Positions 32,799 through 41,428 are shown, counted from the first letter of the stretch. The stretch: 64,000 nt of DNA from Streptomyces sp. SN-593 (GCF_016756395.1 NZ_AP018365.1:186001-250000), one strand, 5' to 3'. Numbers and translations: made by a program. Notes: generated by a model not told the origin, from the letters alone.

Positions 32799-33079
32799 GC
32801 GGACCCACCGTCGATCTCGACCCGGACAACGCCGCACGCGACCTCGTGTCCCTCGTGCTGACACTCGTCGAGCTCGTCCGCCAACTCCTCGAACGCCAGG
32901 CCGTGCGCCGCCTGGACCAGGACGACCTCACCCCGGACCAGGAGGAGCGGCTCGGCCTCGCCCTCATGCGGCTGGACGAGGCGATGACGGAACTGTGCGC
33001 GCACCACGGCCTGCGCCGCGAGGACCTGAACCTCCACCTCGGCCCCCTGGGGCCGCTGCTCGCCGAAGACCCGTGGTGA
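32795..33079 (+). CDS. gvpK: Gas vesicle protein GvpK
   Basis: This is a 94-residue GvpK, the last gene of the operon. Seen: 'LDPDNAARDLVSLVLTLVELVRQLLERQAVRRL' spanning about 8-40 in parts, 'LTPDQEERLGLALMRLDEAM' and 'GLRREDLNLHLGPLGPLL', the standard family pattern. It is an essential minor vesicle protein in tested organisms. It ends 4 nt before the convergent methyltransferase gene, leaving no room for a separate terminator between them. Confidence 0.92.
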   Translation: MSGPTVDLDPDNAARDLVSLVLTLVELVRQLLERQAVRRLDQDDLTPDQEERLGLALMRLDEAMTELCAHHGLRREDLNLHLGPLGPLLAEDPW

Positions 33080-33083
33080 GCGG

Positions 33084-33767
33084 TCAGAGCCTCTCCGCGC
33101 GGACGACCACCAGCTCCTCCCGGTCCTCGCCCGCGCGGACCAACCCCTGCTCGCGCAGCCACGGCGACCGCCGGCGCAGCACCGGGCCGAAGGGGACGGA
33201 CGCCCGGGCCGTGACGGAGCAGCTCAGCCCGGACGCCGTGAGCCGTCGCAGCGTCGAGTCGACACCGCTGAGCCCCGACTGCACCATCAGCAGCACCCCG
33301 TGCGGGCGCAGCAGGTACGGCGCCTGCGCGCAGATCCGGTCCAGGACGTACCGGCCGTCCTGGCCCGCGTCCCAGGCCCTCGCCCGGCCCCGCGGGGGAG
33401 AGCGTCGGCCGCGGGCGGGGACGTAGGGCGGATTGCCCACCACGACGTCGAAGGTGCGGCGGCCCCAGGGACCCGACAGGTCCCCGCGGCGGACCTGCAA
33501 CCGCTGCCCGGCGCGCAGGGCGTTGGCCCTCGCGGTGATCACCGCACGCCGGGAGATGTCGGTGGCCGCGACGCGGGCGCCCATGCGCGCGGCCTGCACC
33601 GCCAGCGCGCCGCTGCCCGTGCACAGGTCCAGGACGTCCATACCCGCGGTGATCCGCTCGGCGCGCAGCGCGCCGGCGAGCAGACGGGTGTCCTCCTGGG
33701 GGGCGTACACGCCCGGGAGCGTCCACAGCATCCCGAGATCGGTGAGCCGCACGGGGGCAGTGGTCAT
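33084..33767 (-). CDS. HemK/PrmC-like methyltransferase
   Basis: This is a 227-residue SAM-dependent methyltransferase with the N-methylase signature NPPY. Seen: 'VYAPQEDTRLLAGAL' near residue 18 (the P-x-x-D-T substrate-loop of HemK-related enzymes), 'VLDLCTGSGALAVQAARMG' (motif I), 'AATDISRRAVITARANAL' (motif post-I) and 'FDVVVGNPPYVPARG' (motif IV). It is shorter than PrmC because the N-terminal helical domain is absent, so it is closer to the HemK2/Mtq2-like group that methylates Gln or Lys in proteins. The ATG has GGAGG 6 nt upstream. Confidence 0.85.
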   Translation of the reverse strand: MTTAPVRLTDLGMLWTLPGVYAPQEDTRLLAGALRAERITAGMDVLDLCTGSGALAVQAARMGARVAATDISRRAVITARANALRAGQRLQVRRGDLSGPWGRRTFDVVVGNPPYVPARGRRSPPRGRARAWDAGQDGRYVLDRICAQAPYLLRPHGVLLMVQSGLSGVDSTLRRLTASGLSCSVTARASVPFGPVLRRRSPWLREQGLVRAGEDREELVVVRAERL

Positions 33768-34143
33768 CGGGTCCTCCAGGGGACGCGGGTCGGTGCCGTG
33801 GCCTTCGGCCAGGCGCTTTTCCAGGGTCGGGGCACGTACGGCCCGCCGCATCCGGAGCGGCGGACACCTGCGTTTGCCCTTCCGCCGCGGCCGTATGCGT
33901 GCGCCGGTGCCGCGAATCCCTCCGGGTCCGGCCGTGGGGATCCTCCGGACACCTCGGGAGATGACGGAGTTCGGCGGGCGCCGCCGCTGTCTCCCCCGGC
34001 GGCCGTTTCGGTTCCGGGGGACGGGACACCCGGGGTGGAAGCGCACACCAGCGGACGGTCCGACCAGCGGGGAAAGAGCCCGTCACGGGAGTCACCGCCG
34101 GCACGGCCCGCGCCGCGTCCCGGCGTGCGAGGGAGGAGGCCGC
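33768..34143. other. 376-nt gap between HemK-like and MutM-like genes
   Basis: Divergent promoter region. It contains open frames without codon bias and stretches rich in GGGG/CCGG. I see no strong palindrome, no tandem repeat and no coding sequence I can support. A promoter for the glycosylase should lie within it. Confidence 0.5.
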
Positions 34144-34947
34144 ATGCCCGAGCTGCCCGACGTGGAGGGCTTCCGCAGGGTGCTGCGCTCGAACGGGCGG
34201 GGCCGGCGGATCGAGAAGGTCGAGGTCAGGGACTCCGGGGTGCTGCGCGGTGTGAGCGCGCGGCGGCTGCGCCGCGCGCTCGAAGGGCACCGGTTCCTGG
34301 AGCCGGAGCGCCGCGGGAAGTGGCTGGTCGCCCGGACCGACGGCGGGGCGGCCGTGCTCCTGCACTTCGGGATGACCGGGGAGCTCGTCGCCTGCCCGCC
34401 CGGGGAACCCCCGCACCGGCACGACCGCGTGCGGTTCGACCTGTCCGGGGGGCGGGGCGTGCGCTTCCGGGACCAGCGCAAGCTGCAAGGTCTCCGGCTC
34501 GCCGCCTCCGACGCGGGGGTGGAGCGGGCACTGGGCGGTCAGGGGCCGGACGCAGCCGCGGTCGGCGAGGGGACCCTCCGCGAGCTGCTGCGCCGGCGCC
34601 GGGCGACGGCCAAGTCGGTGCTGATGGACCAGTCGGCGCTCGCCGGACTGGGCAACCTCCTGGTCGACGAGATCCTCTGGCGTGCGCACCTGCACCCGTC
34701 CCGGCCCGCGAACTCGCTGACCCGGGGCGAATGCCGCAGGATCCACACCGCCATGACCCGTGTCCTCGACCAGTCGGTACGCGCGGGCCGGGTACCCGGG
34801 CGGCCCACGTGGCTCACCGGCCACCGCGGGCAGACGCCGCCGACCTGCCCCCGCGGGCACGCGCGGCTGCACCGCGACCGGATCGCCGGGCGGACCACCT
34901 TCTGGTGCCCGCGCTGCCAGCCGCCCCCGGAGCCCGCTGACGGCTGA
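34144..34947 (+). CDS. Fpg/Nei-family DNA glycosylase (MutM-like)
   Basis: This is a 267-residue DNA repair glycosylase/AP lyase of the formamidopyrimidine/Nei family. Seen: 'MPELPDVEGF', keeping Pro-2 (nucleophile) and Glu-3, with Asp at the usual Glu-6; 'RRGKWLVA' with the conserved lysine near 59; 'HFGMTGEL'; the helix-two-turn-helix 'SALAGLGNLLVDEILWRA' near 160-177; and a C-terminal zinc-finger remnant 'CPRGH...CPRC'. The canonical finger is C-x2-C-x16-C-x2-C; here the first pair reads C-x3-H, so the finger may be CHCC or altered. It is likely a stress-associated paralogue rather than the main mutM. Confidence 0.85.
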   Translation: MPELPDVEGFRRVLRSNGRGRRIEKVEVRDSGVLRGVSARRLRRALEGHRFLEPERRGKWLVARTDGGAAVLLHFGMTGELVACPPGEPPHRHDRVRFDLSGGRGVRFRDQRKLQGLRLAASDAGVERALGGQGPDAAAVGEGTLRELLRRRRATAKSVLMDQSALAGLGNLLVDEILWRAHLHPSRPANSLTRGECRRIHTAMTRVLDQSVRAGRVPGRPTWLTGHRGQTPPTCPRGHARLHRDRIAGRTTFWCPRCQPPPEPADG

Positions 34948-35006
34948 CCGGCGCACCGCCCGTCGGTGAGGCGGAGCACGGTGCCCGGTCAGCGCCCGGC
35001 GAAGGA

Positions 35007-35065
35007 GACCGGCGACCGGCAGCTCACCGGCCGACGGCAGGCGACCGGCGACCGGCGGCTCACCG
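35007..35065. repeat. Two direct copies of a 23-bp unit
   Basis: GACCGGCGACCGGC(A/G)GCTCACCG occurs at 35007-35029 and 35043-35065, with one mismatch and a period of 36 bp, in the gap between the MutM-like gene and the convergent decarboxylase. Confidence 0.75.
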
Positions 35066-35106
35066 CACGGCCGCGGAGTGCGGCAGCCCCGGCCCGGAAG
35101 CCGCAC

Positions 35107-36585
35107 TCACCCTTCGACCGCCACCCGGATCGTGTCCAGCGTGCCGTCCGCCGCGTCGGGGACGACCATGCCGGCGGCGACACCCGTACGCAGGTAGCGC
35201 ACCACCGCTGCGTCCAGCCGCTCGCCGGGCAGGGCGGCGGGGATGCCCGGCGGGTAGGGCGTGAGCATCTCCGCCGCGACCCGGCCGGCGGCGGCCTCGG
35301 CCGGGACCGACTCGATCGGGCCGAAGAACGCGTCCCGTGGCAGCATCGCCTGCTCCAGCCGCAGCCTGTCCGGCGTGGGCACCTCCACCCGCCGATCGGC
35401 GGGTTCCAGGCCGTCCGGGCTGCCGGCGGTACGGCTCAGGTCCCGCAGCGCGCCCACCAGCCGGTCGGCGCTCGCGGCGTCGTCGGCGTAGGTGAACTGG
35501 GCGCTGACCCGGCGGTGGTCGCAGACGTGCAGGTTGATCCGGTGGCGCGCGCGCAGCCAGTCGGCGGCCTGGTAGCCGGTCACGCCGAGCTCCGACACGT
35601 CGACGAACACCTGCAACGGGTCCATGTCGTGGCCACGGCCGGGGCCGCAGAAGTCGTCCCGCCCGTGGACGTGCACGCCGTCGATGCCGTCGAGGGTCGC
35701 ACGGACCTGCGCCGCCAGCGTGAGCGCCTGGTCGAGCAGTTCCGCCCCCTGCTCGACCATCTGGCGCCGCCAGCCGTCCAGCCCCGCGTAGAGCAGCACC
35801 GACGGGCTGGTCGTGCCGAGCAGGTCGGCGCGCGCCGCGAGCGTCCCGGGGGTGATCCGGTCGCCCTGGAGGTGGAAGACGGAGCCCTGCTCGAACCCCG
35901 AGCCCATCTTGTGCACGGAGGTGACGCACAGGTCGGCGCCCGCGTCCATCGCCCAGGTCGGCAGTTCGGGGTGGAAGGGCAGGTGCGCGCCCCACGCCTC
36001 GTCGACGATGACCGGCAGGTCCCGCGCGTGGCCGATGCGGACGATCTCCGCCAGGTCGGCGGTCGTCCCGTACGGGGTCGGGCTGGTCACCAGGGCGCCG
36101 CGGGCGTCGGGGTGCTCCTCGAACGCCGCCTCGTAGGACGCGGGGGCCGGAGGGTGGGCGAGGTGCAGGTCGGCGTCCCACTGGGGCTCCACCCACACCG
36201 GGCGGATGCCGGCCAGGATCAGCCCCGAGACCACGGACTTGTGCGCGTCGCGGCTGACCACCAGCTTCTCGTGCGGGCCGGCGGCCGCCAGCATGGCGGC
36301 CTTGACCGACAGCGAACTCCCGCAGGTGGAGAAGAAGGTGTGGTCGGCGTGGACCGCGTCGGCCATCAGCGCCTCGGCGCGCTGGAGCACGTGCCGGGAC
36401 GACGTGCGGTCGTCCAGGCCGGCGGTCGCGAGCACGTCCGCGCGGAAGATCTCGTCCCCCAGCGCCTCGCGCACCCGGGGGTCCGCTCCCCGGCCCTGCT
36501 TGTGCCCCGGCGGGGTGAACGGCATCTGTCCCTCGGCGTGGTACGCCGCCAAGGCCTCCAGCACCGGCGCTCGCGAGTGATCCAT
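35107..36585 (-). CDS. PLP-dependent Orn/Lys/Arg decarboxylase family enzyme
   Basis: This is a 492-residue fold-type I PLP enzyme of the Orn/Lys/Arg decarboxylase (group III, short form) family, forming polyamine precursors such as cadaverine, putrescine or agmatine. Seen: 'MPFTPPGHKQGRGADP' near residue 21, 'FFSTCGSSLSVKAAM' (PLP phosphate loop), 'VSRDAHKSVVSGL', 'VIVDEAWGAHLPFHP' (Asp near 190) and 'CVTSVHKMGSGFEQGS' with the Schiff-base lysine. The C-terminal domain has 'EMLTPYPPGIP'. It lacks the N-terminal wing domain of the inducible enzymes. The substrate is not deducible. It is divergent from catalase. Confidence 0.92.
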   Translation of the reverse strand: MDHSRAPVLEALAAYHAEGQMPFTPPGHKQGRGADPRVREALGDEIFRADVLATAGLDDRTSSRHVLQRAEALMADAVHADHTFFSTCGSSLSVKAAMLAAAGPHEKLVVSRDAHKSVVSGLILAGIRPVWVEPQWDADLHLAHPPAPASYEAAFEEHPDARGALVTSPTPYGTTADLAEIVRIGHARDLPVIVDEAWGAHLPFHPELPTWAMDAGADLCVTSVHKMGSGFEQGSVFHLQGDRITPGTLAARADLLGTTSPSVLLYAGLDGWRRQMVEQGAELLDQALTLAAQVRATLDGIDGVHVHGRDDFCGPGRGHDMDPLQVFVDVSELGVTGYQAADWLRARHRINLHVCDHRRVSAQFTYADDAASADRLVGALRDLSRTAGSPDGLEPADRRVEVPTPDRLRLEQAMLPRDAFFGPIESVPAEAAAGRVAAEMLTPYPPGIPAALPGERLDAAVVRYLRTGVAAGMVVPDAADGTLDTIRVAVEG

Positions 36586-36892
36586 GCGATCCCCCTGCCC
36601 GGCCTCCGCCCCCTCAACCCGCACCGGGCGCAACCTCCTCCGGACGGCCCATCCTGCCCATGCGCGACGCCCGGTTCCGCCGGCGGTTCATCCGGGGCCG
36701 CTGCCCGTCGTGCACGGATGCGGAATCGGCCATCGGGGGCGACCCGCCGGGTGAACCCGCGCCTCATGCGGGTGTGTCCGAGCGTCAGGAGCGTCGATGG
36801 GGGTAACCGCACCCGGCGGGCCGGGAGATCCCTCAGGTCCCACACGCCCCGCACGACACACCACACTCCGCCCCTCCCTTGATCGGAGTCCC
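36586..36892. other. 307-nt divergent promoter region, decarboxylase/catalase
   Basis: No coding sequence is supported. The right half contains a possible SigB-type promoter (GCGT-N15-GGGTAA) reading toward catalase. The left half should hold the decarboxylase promoter. No clear palindromic operator was seen. Confidence 0.5.
36782..36806 (+). promoter_or_regulatory. Candidate SigB-type promoter for catalase
   Basis: GCGT at 36782-36785 and GGGTAA at 36801-36806 are separated by 15 nt, fitting the GNNT-N14-16-GGGTA(C/T) pattern of Streptomyces SigB promoters apart from the final base. It lies about 85 nt upstream of the chosen katE start. A SigB/F-type sigma gene is present at 53 kb in this window. 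Confidence 0.4.
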
Positions 36893-39172
36893 GTGAGCGC
36901 CAAGAAGAACCCCGTGACAGCCGCCGCAGACAAGGTGGTCGAGAAGGTCCAGGACGCGGTGCGTCCCGGCAACGAGATCCCCGGGGCCCCGGGCTCCCGG
37001 CCTCCCACGGTGGAGGAGCCGACGACGCCGAGCGGTCCGCTGCCGCCCAAGCCCGACCAGCGCGGCCCGGACACGTACGGCCCGACCGGTCAGGAGACCG
37101 GGGTGCCGCAGAAGAAGGTGGCGCAGGGCGGGGAGCGGCTGACCACCGCCCAGGGCGCGCGGCTGTACGACACGGACCACTCGCTCAAGGCCGGCCCGCG
37201 CGGTCCGGTGCTGCTGCAGGACCACCACCTGCGGGAGAAGATCACCCACTTCGACCACGAGCGCATCCCGGAGCGCGTGGTGCACGCCCGCGGCGCCGCG
37301 GCGCACGGGGTGTTCCAGGGCTACGGGGCCGCCGAGGGCATCTCCAAGGCCGCGTTCCTGGCCAAGGACGTCGAGACGCCGGTCTTCGTCCGCTTCTCGA
37401 CGGTGCTCGGTTCACGCGGCTCGGCGGACACGGTCCGCGACACCCGCGGTTTCGCGACGAAGTTCTACACCACCGAGGGCGTCTTCGACCTCGTCGGGAA
37501 CAACATCCCGGTGTTCTTCATCCAGGACGCGATCAAGTTCCCCGACGTGATCCACGCCGGCAAACCGCACCCGGACCGGGAGATCCCGCAGGCGCAGAGC
37601 GCGCACGACACCTTCTGGGACTTCGTCACCCTGCACACCGAGGCGACCCACCACACGCTGTGGAACATGTCCGACCGCGGCATCCCCCGCTCCTACCGGA
37701 TGATGGAGGGCTTCGGCGTCCACACCTTCCGGCTGGTCAACGCCGAGGGCGCCACCACGTTGGTGAAGTTCCACTGGAAGCCGAAGCTCGGTGTGCACTC
37801 CCAGGTGTGGGAGGAGGCGCAGATCACCGCCGGCATGGACCCGGACTTCCACCGCCGCGACCTCGCCGACGCGATCGAGTCCGGTGCCCACCCGCAGTGG
37901 GAGCTGGGGGTGCAGACCTTCCCCGACACCGAGGACCAGACGTTCGAGGGGATCGACCTGCTGGACCCGACGAAGATCGTCCCGGAGGAGCTGGCGCCGG
38001 TCCGGCCGATCGGGCTGCTCACCCTGAACGCCAATCCGTCGAACTACTTCGCGGAGACCGAGCAGGTCGCCTTCCACCTCGGCAACCTCGTCCCCGGCAT
38101 CGACGTCACGAACGACCCGCTGCTCCAAGGCCGGCTCTTCTCCTACCTCGACACGCAGATCACCCGGCTCGGCGGCCCGAACTTCCCGCAACTGCCCGTC
38201 AACCGCACGCACGCGCCGGTCAACGACATGCTCCGCGACGGCATGCACCAGACCGCGGTCCACAGCGGTGTCGCCCCCTACCGGCCCAACTCCCTGGACG
38301 GCGGGTGCCCGTTCCTGGCCGGGGCCGACACCGGCGCCTACATCGAGGTCCCGGTCCCGGTGCCCTCCGCCGCCAAGGTCCGCGAGGCGCCCGTCTCCTT
38401 CGACGACCACTTCAGCCAGCCCCGTCTGTTCTGGCTGAGCATGACCCCGACCGAACGCGAGCACATCGTCGCCGCGTACACCTTCGAGCTGAACAAGTGC
38501 TACGAGACGGCCGTCAAGGAGCGCGCGCTGCTGGTGCTCGCCAACATCGACGGCGAACTGTGCGCGCAGGTCGCCACCGGCCTGGGACTGCCCGCGCCCG
38601 CCCCGACCGTGCCGCTGGCCGAACCGCAGCCGAGTCCGGCGCTCTCCCAGCTCGGCGGGAGCTGGCCGACCGACGGCCGGGTCATCGGCATCGTCACCGC
38701 GGGAGACCAGGACCTGACCGGCGTCCGGGCGGTCCGCCGGGCGGTCCTGGACGCGGGCATGGTCCCCCTGGTCATCGCCCCGACCGGGGGGAAGCTCGAC
38801 CAGGACGGCGAACCCGTCACCGTCCAGCGCACCTTCGCCACCGCGCGCTCCACCGAGTTCGACGCCGTCCTGCTGGCCGGCGCGCCCGCCCCGGGGGCGG
38901 ACGCCAGTGGTGCCCGCGACGCCAAGGTCGAGGACGACACGGCGGTGGCCGCCGGGATCGACCCCCGGGTGCTGCTGCTGATCACCGAGGCGTACCGCCA
39001 CGGCAAGGCGCTGGGCGCCTGGGCGGACGGAGCCGACGCCCTCCGGACGGCGGGCGTCGCCCCCGACGCCCCGGGGGTGGTGGTCGCCGACGAGCCCGCG
39101 GCCGCGCTGTCCGCGCTGACCGGGCTGCTCGCCCGCCACCGGGCCTGGGACCGCTTCGAACCCGGCCTCTGA
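36893..39172 (+). CDS. katE: Large-subunit (HPII/KatE-type) haem catalase
   Basis: This is a 759-residue clade 2 catalase that breaks down H2O2. Seen: a Lys/Pro-rich N-terminal 80 residues, 'ERVVHARGAAAHGVF' (active-site His), 'VRFSTVLGSRGSADTVRDTRGFATKFYT' region over about 170-200, 'NNIPVFFIQDAIKFPD' (active-site Asn), 'RLFSYLDTQITRLG' (proximal Tyr), and a C-terminal flavodoxin/DJ-1-like domain from about 615 ('RVIGIVTAGDQDLTGVRAV', 'DAVLLAGAPAPG'). The GTG at 36893 is preferred because GGAG lies just upstream; the ATG at 36797 would overlap the possible promoter. A strong hairpin follows. Confidence 0.95.
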   Translation: MSAKKNPVTAAADKVVEKVQDAVRPGNEIPGAPGSRPPTVEEPTTPSGPLPPKPDQRGPDTYGPTGQETGVPQKKVAQGGERLTTAQGARLYDTDHSLKAGPRGPVLLQDHHLREKITHFDHERIPERVVHARGAAAHGVFQGYGAAEGISKAAFLAKDVETPVFVRFSTVLGSRGSADTVRDTRGFATKFYTTEGVFDLVGNNIPVFFIQDAIKFPDVIHAGKPHPDREIPQAQSAHDTFWDFVTLHTEATHHTLWNMSDRGIPRSYRMMEGFGVHTFRLVNAEGATTLVKFHWKPKLGVHSQVWEEAQITAGMDPDFHRRDLADAIESGAHPQWELGVQTFPDTEDQTFEGIDLLDPTKIVPEELAPVRPIGLLTLNANPSNYFAETEQVAFHLGNLVPGIDVTNDPLLQGRLFSYLDTQITRLGGPNFPQLPVNRTHAPVNDMLRDGMHQTAVHSGVAPYRPNSLDGGCPFLAGADTGAYIEVPVPVPSAAKVREAPVSFDDHFSQPRLFWLSMTPTEREHIVAAYTFELNKCYETAVKERALLVLANIDGELCAQVATGLGLPAPAPTVPLAEPQPSPALSQLGGSWPTDGRVIGIVTAGDQDLTGVRAVRRAVLDAGMVPLVIAPTGGKLDQDGEPVTVQRTFATARSTEFDAVLLAGAPAPGADASGARDAKVEDDTAVAAGIDPRVLLLITEAYRHGKALGAWADGADALRTAGVAPDAPGVVVADEPAAALSALTGLLARHRAWDRFEPGL

Positions 39173-39182
39173 GGTCGGCCCA

Positions 39183-39216
39183 GCGGCTCCCGCCCCTGCC
39201 CCGGGGCGGGAGCCGC
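39183..39216. terminator. Terminator hairpin after katE
   Basis: GCGGCTCCCGCCCC (39183-39196) pairs perfectly with GGGGCGGGAGCCGC (39203-39216) around a 6-nt loop, a 14-bp G/C stem 10 nt beyond the catalase stop. No U tract, as is usual in Streptomyces. Confidence 0.75.
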
Positions 39217-39468
39217 CCGACGTCGCCCGGGGACCCGCCGTCGCCCGGGGGCGTCCGCGCTGGACCTCACCGGGCGGACAGCGGCCTGTGTTGCCGAAGT
39301 GGCGGTAACCGGTGCCCACCCGCTCGACGACGAGGGCGGCCGGCGCGTCGACCCCTTCCGTGGGGTTGCCGGCGGGGTGTGCGGCCCGCCCGTGGAACCG
39401 CGCCCTGACCTGGACCTGCGCGGCGAACCGCGCGGCCGTCCCGGCGGCCGCCACCGCGGCGCCCGGAG

Positions 39469-39484
39469 GGGGATTGCGGGACAG
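39469..39484. mobile_element. Solo end of the MITE-like element
   Basis: GGGGATTGCGGGACAG, followed by C, repeats the right terminus of the 5684-5849 element exactly for 17 nt. No partner inverted copy is seen within several hundred bases. It abuts the stop codon of the STAS gene at 39488. Confidence 0.55.
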
Positions 39485-39487
39485 CGC

Positions 39488-39883
39488 TCAGGGCCTGCCG
39501 GTGTCCCGGGGAGCGGCGGTCGTTCCCGCGTCGTCGCCCGGGTGGGCGGCCACCGCGGCGGCCGGGCTGTCGTAGACGGCGAACACGTCCTCCGTGCCGG
39601 TCAGGGCCAGGAGCTGGCCCACCTTCGGAGGAGGTGCCGCCAGGGCGAGCCACCCCTCGGCCTCCAGCACCCTGCGACGCAACCTCAGCAGCACGTTGAA
39701 CCCCGTGGAGTCGCAGAAGGTGACCCCCGACAGGTCCAGCACCAGGTGCGGATGGGACTCCAGCAGCTCCGTCGCCCGCACGTACACCTCGGGAGCCGAC
39801 ATCATGTCCAGCTCGCCGTCCAGCCTGGCCACCGCCAGGGGCCCGGAGGTCTCACCCACGCTCAACCGCACGTCATCCGTCAC
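39488..39883 (-). CDS. STAS-domain anti-sigma factor antagonist
   Basis: This is a 131-residue STAS protein of the RsbV/SpoIIAA type, which binds anti-sigma kinases in its unphosphorylated state. Seen: 'VARLDGELDMMSAPEVYVRA' (strand-helix start) and 'LVLDLSGVTFCDSTGFNVLLRL' with the phosphorylatable Ser in DST near residue 57. The last 20 residues are variable and end beside the solo mobile-element terminus. GTG at 39883. It belongs to the same regulatory class as the STAS gene at 51935 but lies alone, 260 nt from the divergent carotenoid genes. Confidence 0.88.
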   Translation of the reverse strand: MTDDVRLSVGETSGPLAVARLDGELDMMSAPEVYVRATELLESHPHLVLDLSGVTFCDSTGFNVLLRLRRRVLEAEGWLALAAPPPKVGQLLALTGTEDVFAVYDSPAAAVAAHPGDDAGTTAAPRDTGRP

Positions 39884-40150
39884 GACTGCTTCGCCTTCGT
39901 CCGCCGCCTTCCCGGCCCCGCCCGGGACCGGCGACGGCTCACCGACCCCGCCCCCGGGCGCGCCGCCGCACCACCGCCTACCCCGGCTCACGCGTTCCTC
40001 ACGCGGCGACACGCGATCCGGCCGTACGGGTGACGTGCGCCACGTCGTCCCTCGCGGGCACCATGCTGGACGCGGCGGCGATCGGCGATCGGCGGAACTC
40101 CCGCGCGGCGGGGCGTCGGAGGCCGTCCGCGGCGCGGGAAGGCGGCAGCG

Positions 40151-41428
40151 ATGGGATTCGACGCGGACGTGCTGATCGTCGGCGCGGGCGCCGCCGGCCT
40201 GTCGCTGGCACACCGACTGGCCGACCCGTCCTTCCGCGGCCGGCTGGAGGTCCTGCTCGTCGACGCCCCGCCGGGTGCGCTGCGGCCGCCGGAGCGCACC
40301 TTCTGCTACTGGGAACCGCCCGGAGGGGAGTACGACGACGTGCTCGCCGCCTGCTGGGACCGGCTGCGCGTGACCGGGGCCCGCGGGCCCGCGACGACCG
40401 TGCGCACCGGCCCGCTGCGCTACAAGATGCTCGACTCGCGCGCGTTCGAGGCGTTCGCCGCCCGCCGCCTGGCCGCGGCGCCGTGGGTGCGCCGGAGCGT
40501 GGCCCGGGTGCGGGACGTCGCCGACGCCCCGGGGGGCGCGCGCGTCGCGGGCCTGGACGAGCGGGGCCGCCCGGCCGTGTGGCACGCCCGGTGGGTGTTC
40601 GACTCACGCCCCCCGGACACGCCCCCGAGGGCCCGGACGACGCTCCTCCAGCACTTCCGCGGCTGGTTCGTGCGCTGCGACCGCCCCGTCTTCGACCCGC
40701 GGGTGGCCGAGCTGATGGACTTCCGCACGCCGCGCCCGCGGCACGGGCTGTCCTTCGGCTACGTCCTGCCGCTCGGAGCACGGAACGCGCTGGTGGAGTA
40801 CACGGAGTTCTCGCCGGCGGTACTGGACGGGGCCGGGTACACGCGGGCGCTACGGCACTACACCGGGGAGGTGCTGCGGCTGCCGCCGTTCCGGGTGGTA
40901 CGCGCCGAGCAGGGGGTCATCCCCATGTCGGACGCCCGGCCCGCCCGGCGGGCGGGCGCCTGTGTCTTCCGGATCGGCGCCGCGGGCGGGGCGACCCGGC
41001 CGGCCACCGGGTACACGTTCGCGGCCGTCCAGCGCCAGTCCCGTGCGGTGGCCGCCGCGCTGGCCGAGGGCCGCACCCCGCTGCCGCCCCCCGCCTACCC
41101 CCCGCGCGCCCTGGCGATGGACGCGGTGATGCTGCGGGCCCTGGCCACCGGCCGGGTGGACGGCGGCGACTTCTTCACCGGGCTGTTCGCCGGTGTGCCC
41201 GCCGACCGCCTGCTCCGCTTCCTCGACGGCCGTACCCGCCTGCGCGAGGACGTGTCCGTCGGCCTGCGCACGCCCGTCCTGCCGATGCTCCGCACCGCGC
41301 TCGAACTGCCGCTCCTACGGCGCCGGCCGCCGGCCGGGTCGCGCGGCGGCCGAGGTCCGTACGGCGCCGCGCCGCGCGTCGCCGTGGCACCGGGTGCCCG
41401 CCCCACCGACGAGGAGAACGACTCGTGA
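40151..41428 (+). CDS. crtY: Lycopene cyclase CrtY
   Basis: This is a 425-residue FAD/NAD(P)-dependent lycopene beta-cyclase converting lycopene to beta-carotene. Seen: 'VLIVGAGAAGLSLAHRLAD' (dinucleotide-binding) at residue 7, 'RTFCYWEPP' near 50, 'DSRPPD' near 150, 'FVRCDRPVFDP' and 'MDFRTPRPRHGLSFGYVLPLG' (family core) near 195, and 'GAAGGATRPATGYTFAAVQRQS' near 280. It is the first gene of a three-gene plus-strand operon crtY-T-U, matching the Streptomyces isorenieratene cluster. Its stop overlaps the crtT start (GTGA). Confidence 0.92.
   Translation: MGFDADVLIVGAGAAGLSLAHRLADPSFRGRLEVLLVDAPPGALRPPERTFCYWEPPGGEYDDVLAACWDRLRVTGARGPATTVRTGPLRYKMLDSRAFEAFAARRLAAAPWVRRSVARVRDVADAPGGARVAGLDERGRPAVWHARWVFDSRPPDTPPRARTTLLQHFRGWFVRCDRPVFDPRVAELMDFRTPRPRHGLSFGYVLPLGARNALVEYTEFSPAVLDGAGYTRALRHYTGEVLRLPPFRVVRAEQGVIPMSDARPARRAGACVFRIGAAGGATRPATGYTFAAVQRQSRAVAAALAEGRTPLPPPAYPPRALAMDAVMLRALATGRVDGGDFFTGLFAGVPADRLLRFLDGRTRLREDVSVGLRTPVLPMLRTALELPLLRRRPPAGSRGGRGPYGAAPRVAVAPGARPTDEENDS

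Larger units (their letters stand above)
39173..39487. other. 315-nt gap downstream of katE
   Basis: This gap lies between the stops of convergent katE and a STAS gene. It contains the katE terminator hairpin (39183-39216) and, at its right end, a single copy of the MITE-type terminus (39469-39484) directly next to the STAS stop. No coding sequence is supported. Confidence 0.6.

Noticed and set aside
27836..33079. Gas vesicles proven to give flotation
   Set aside because: Gene content supports vesicle proteins, but the long charged tails and known uncertainty in Streptomyces prevent a claim of buoyancy.
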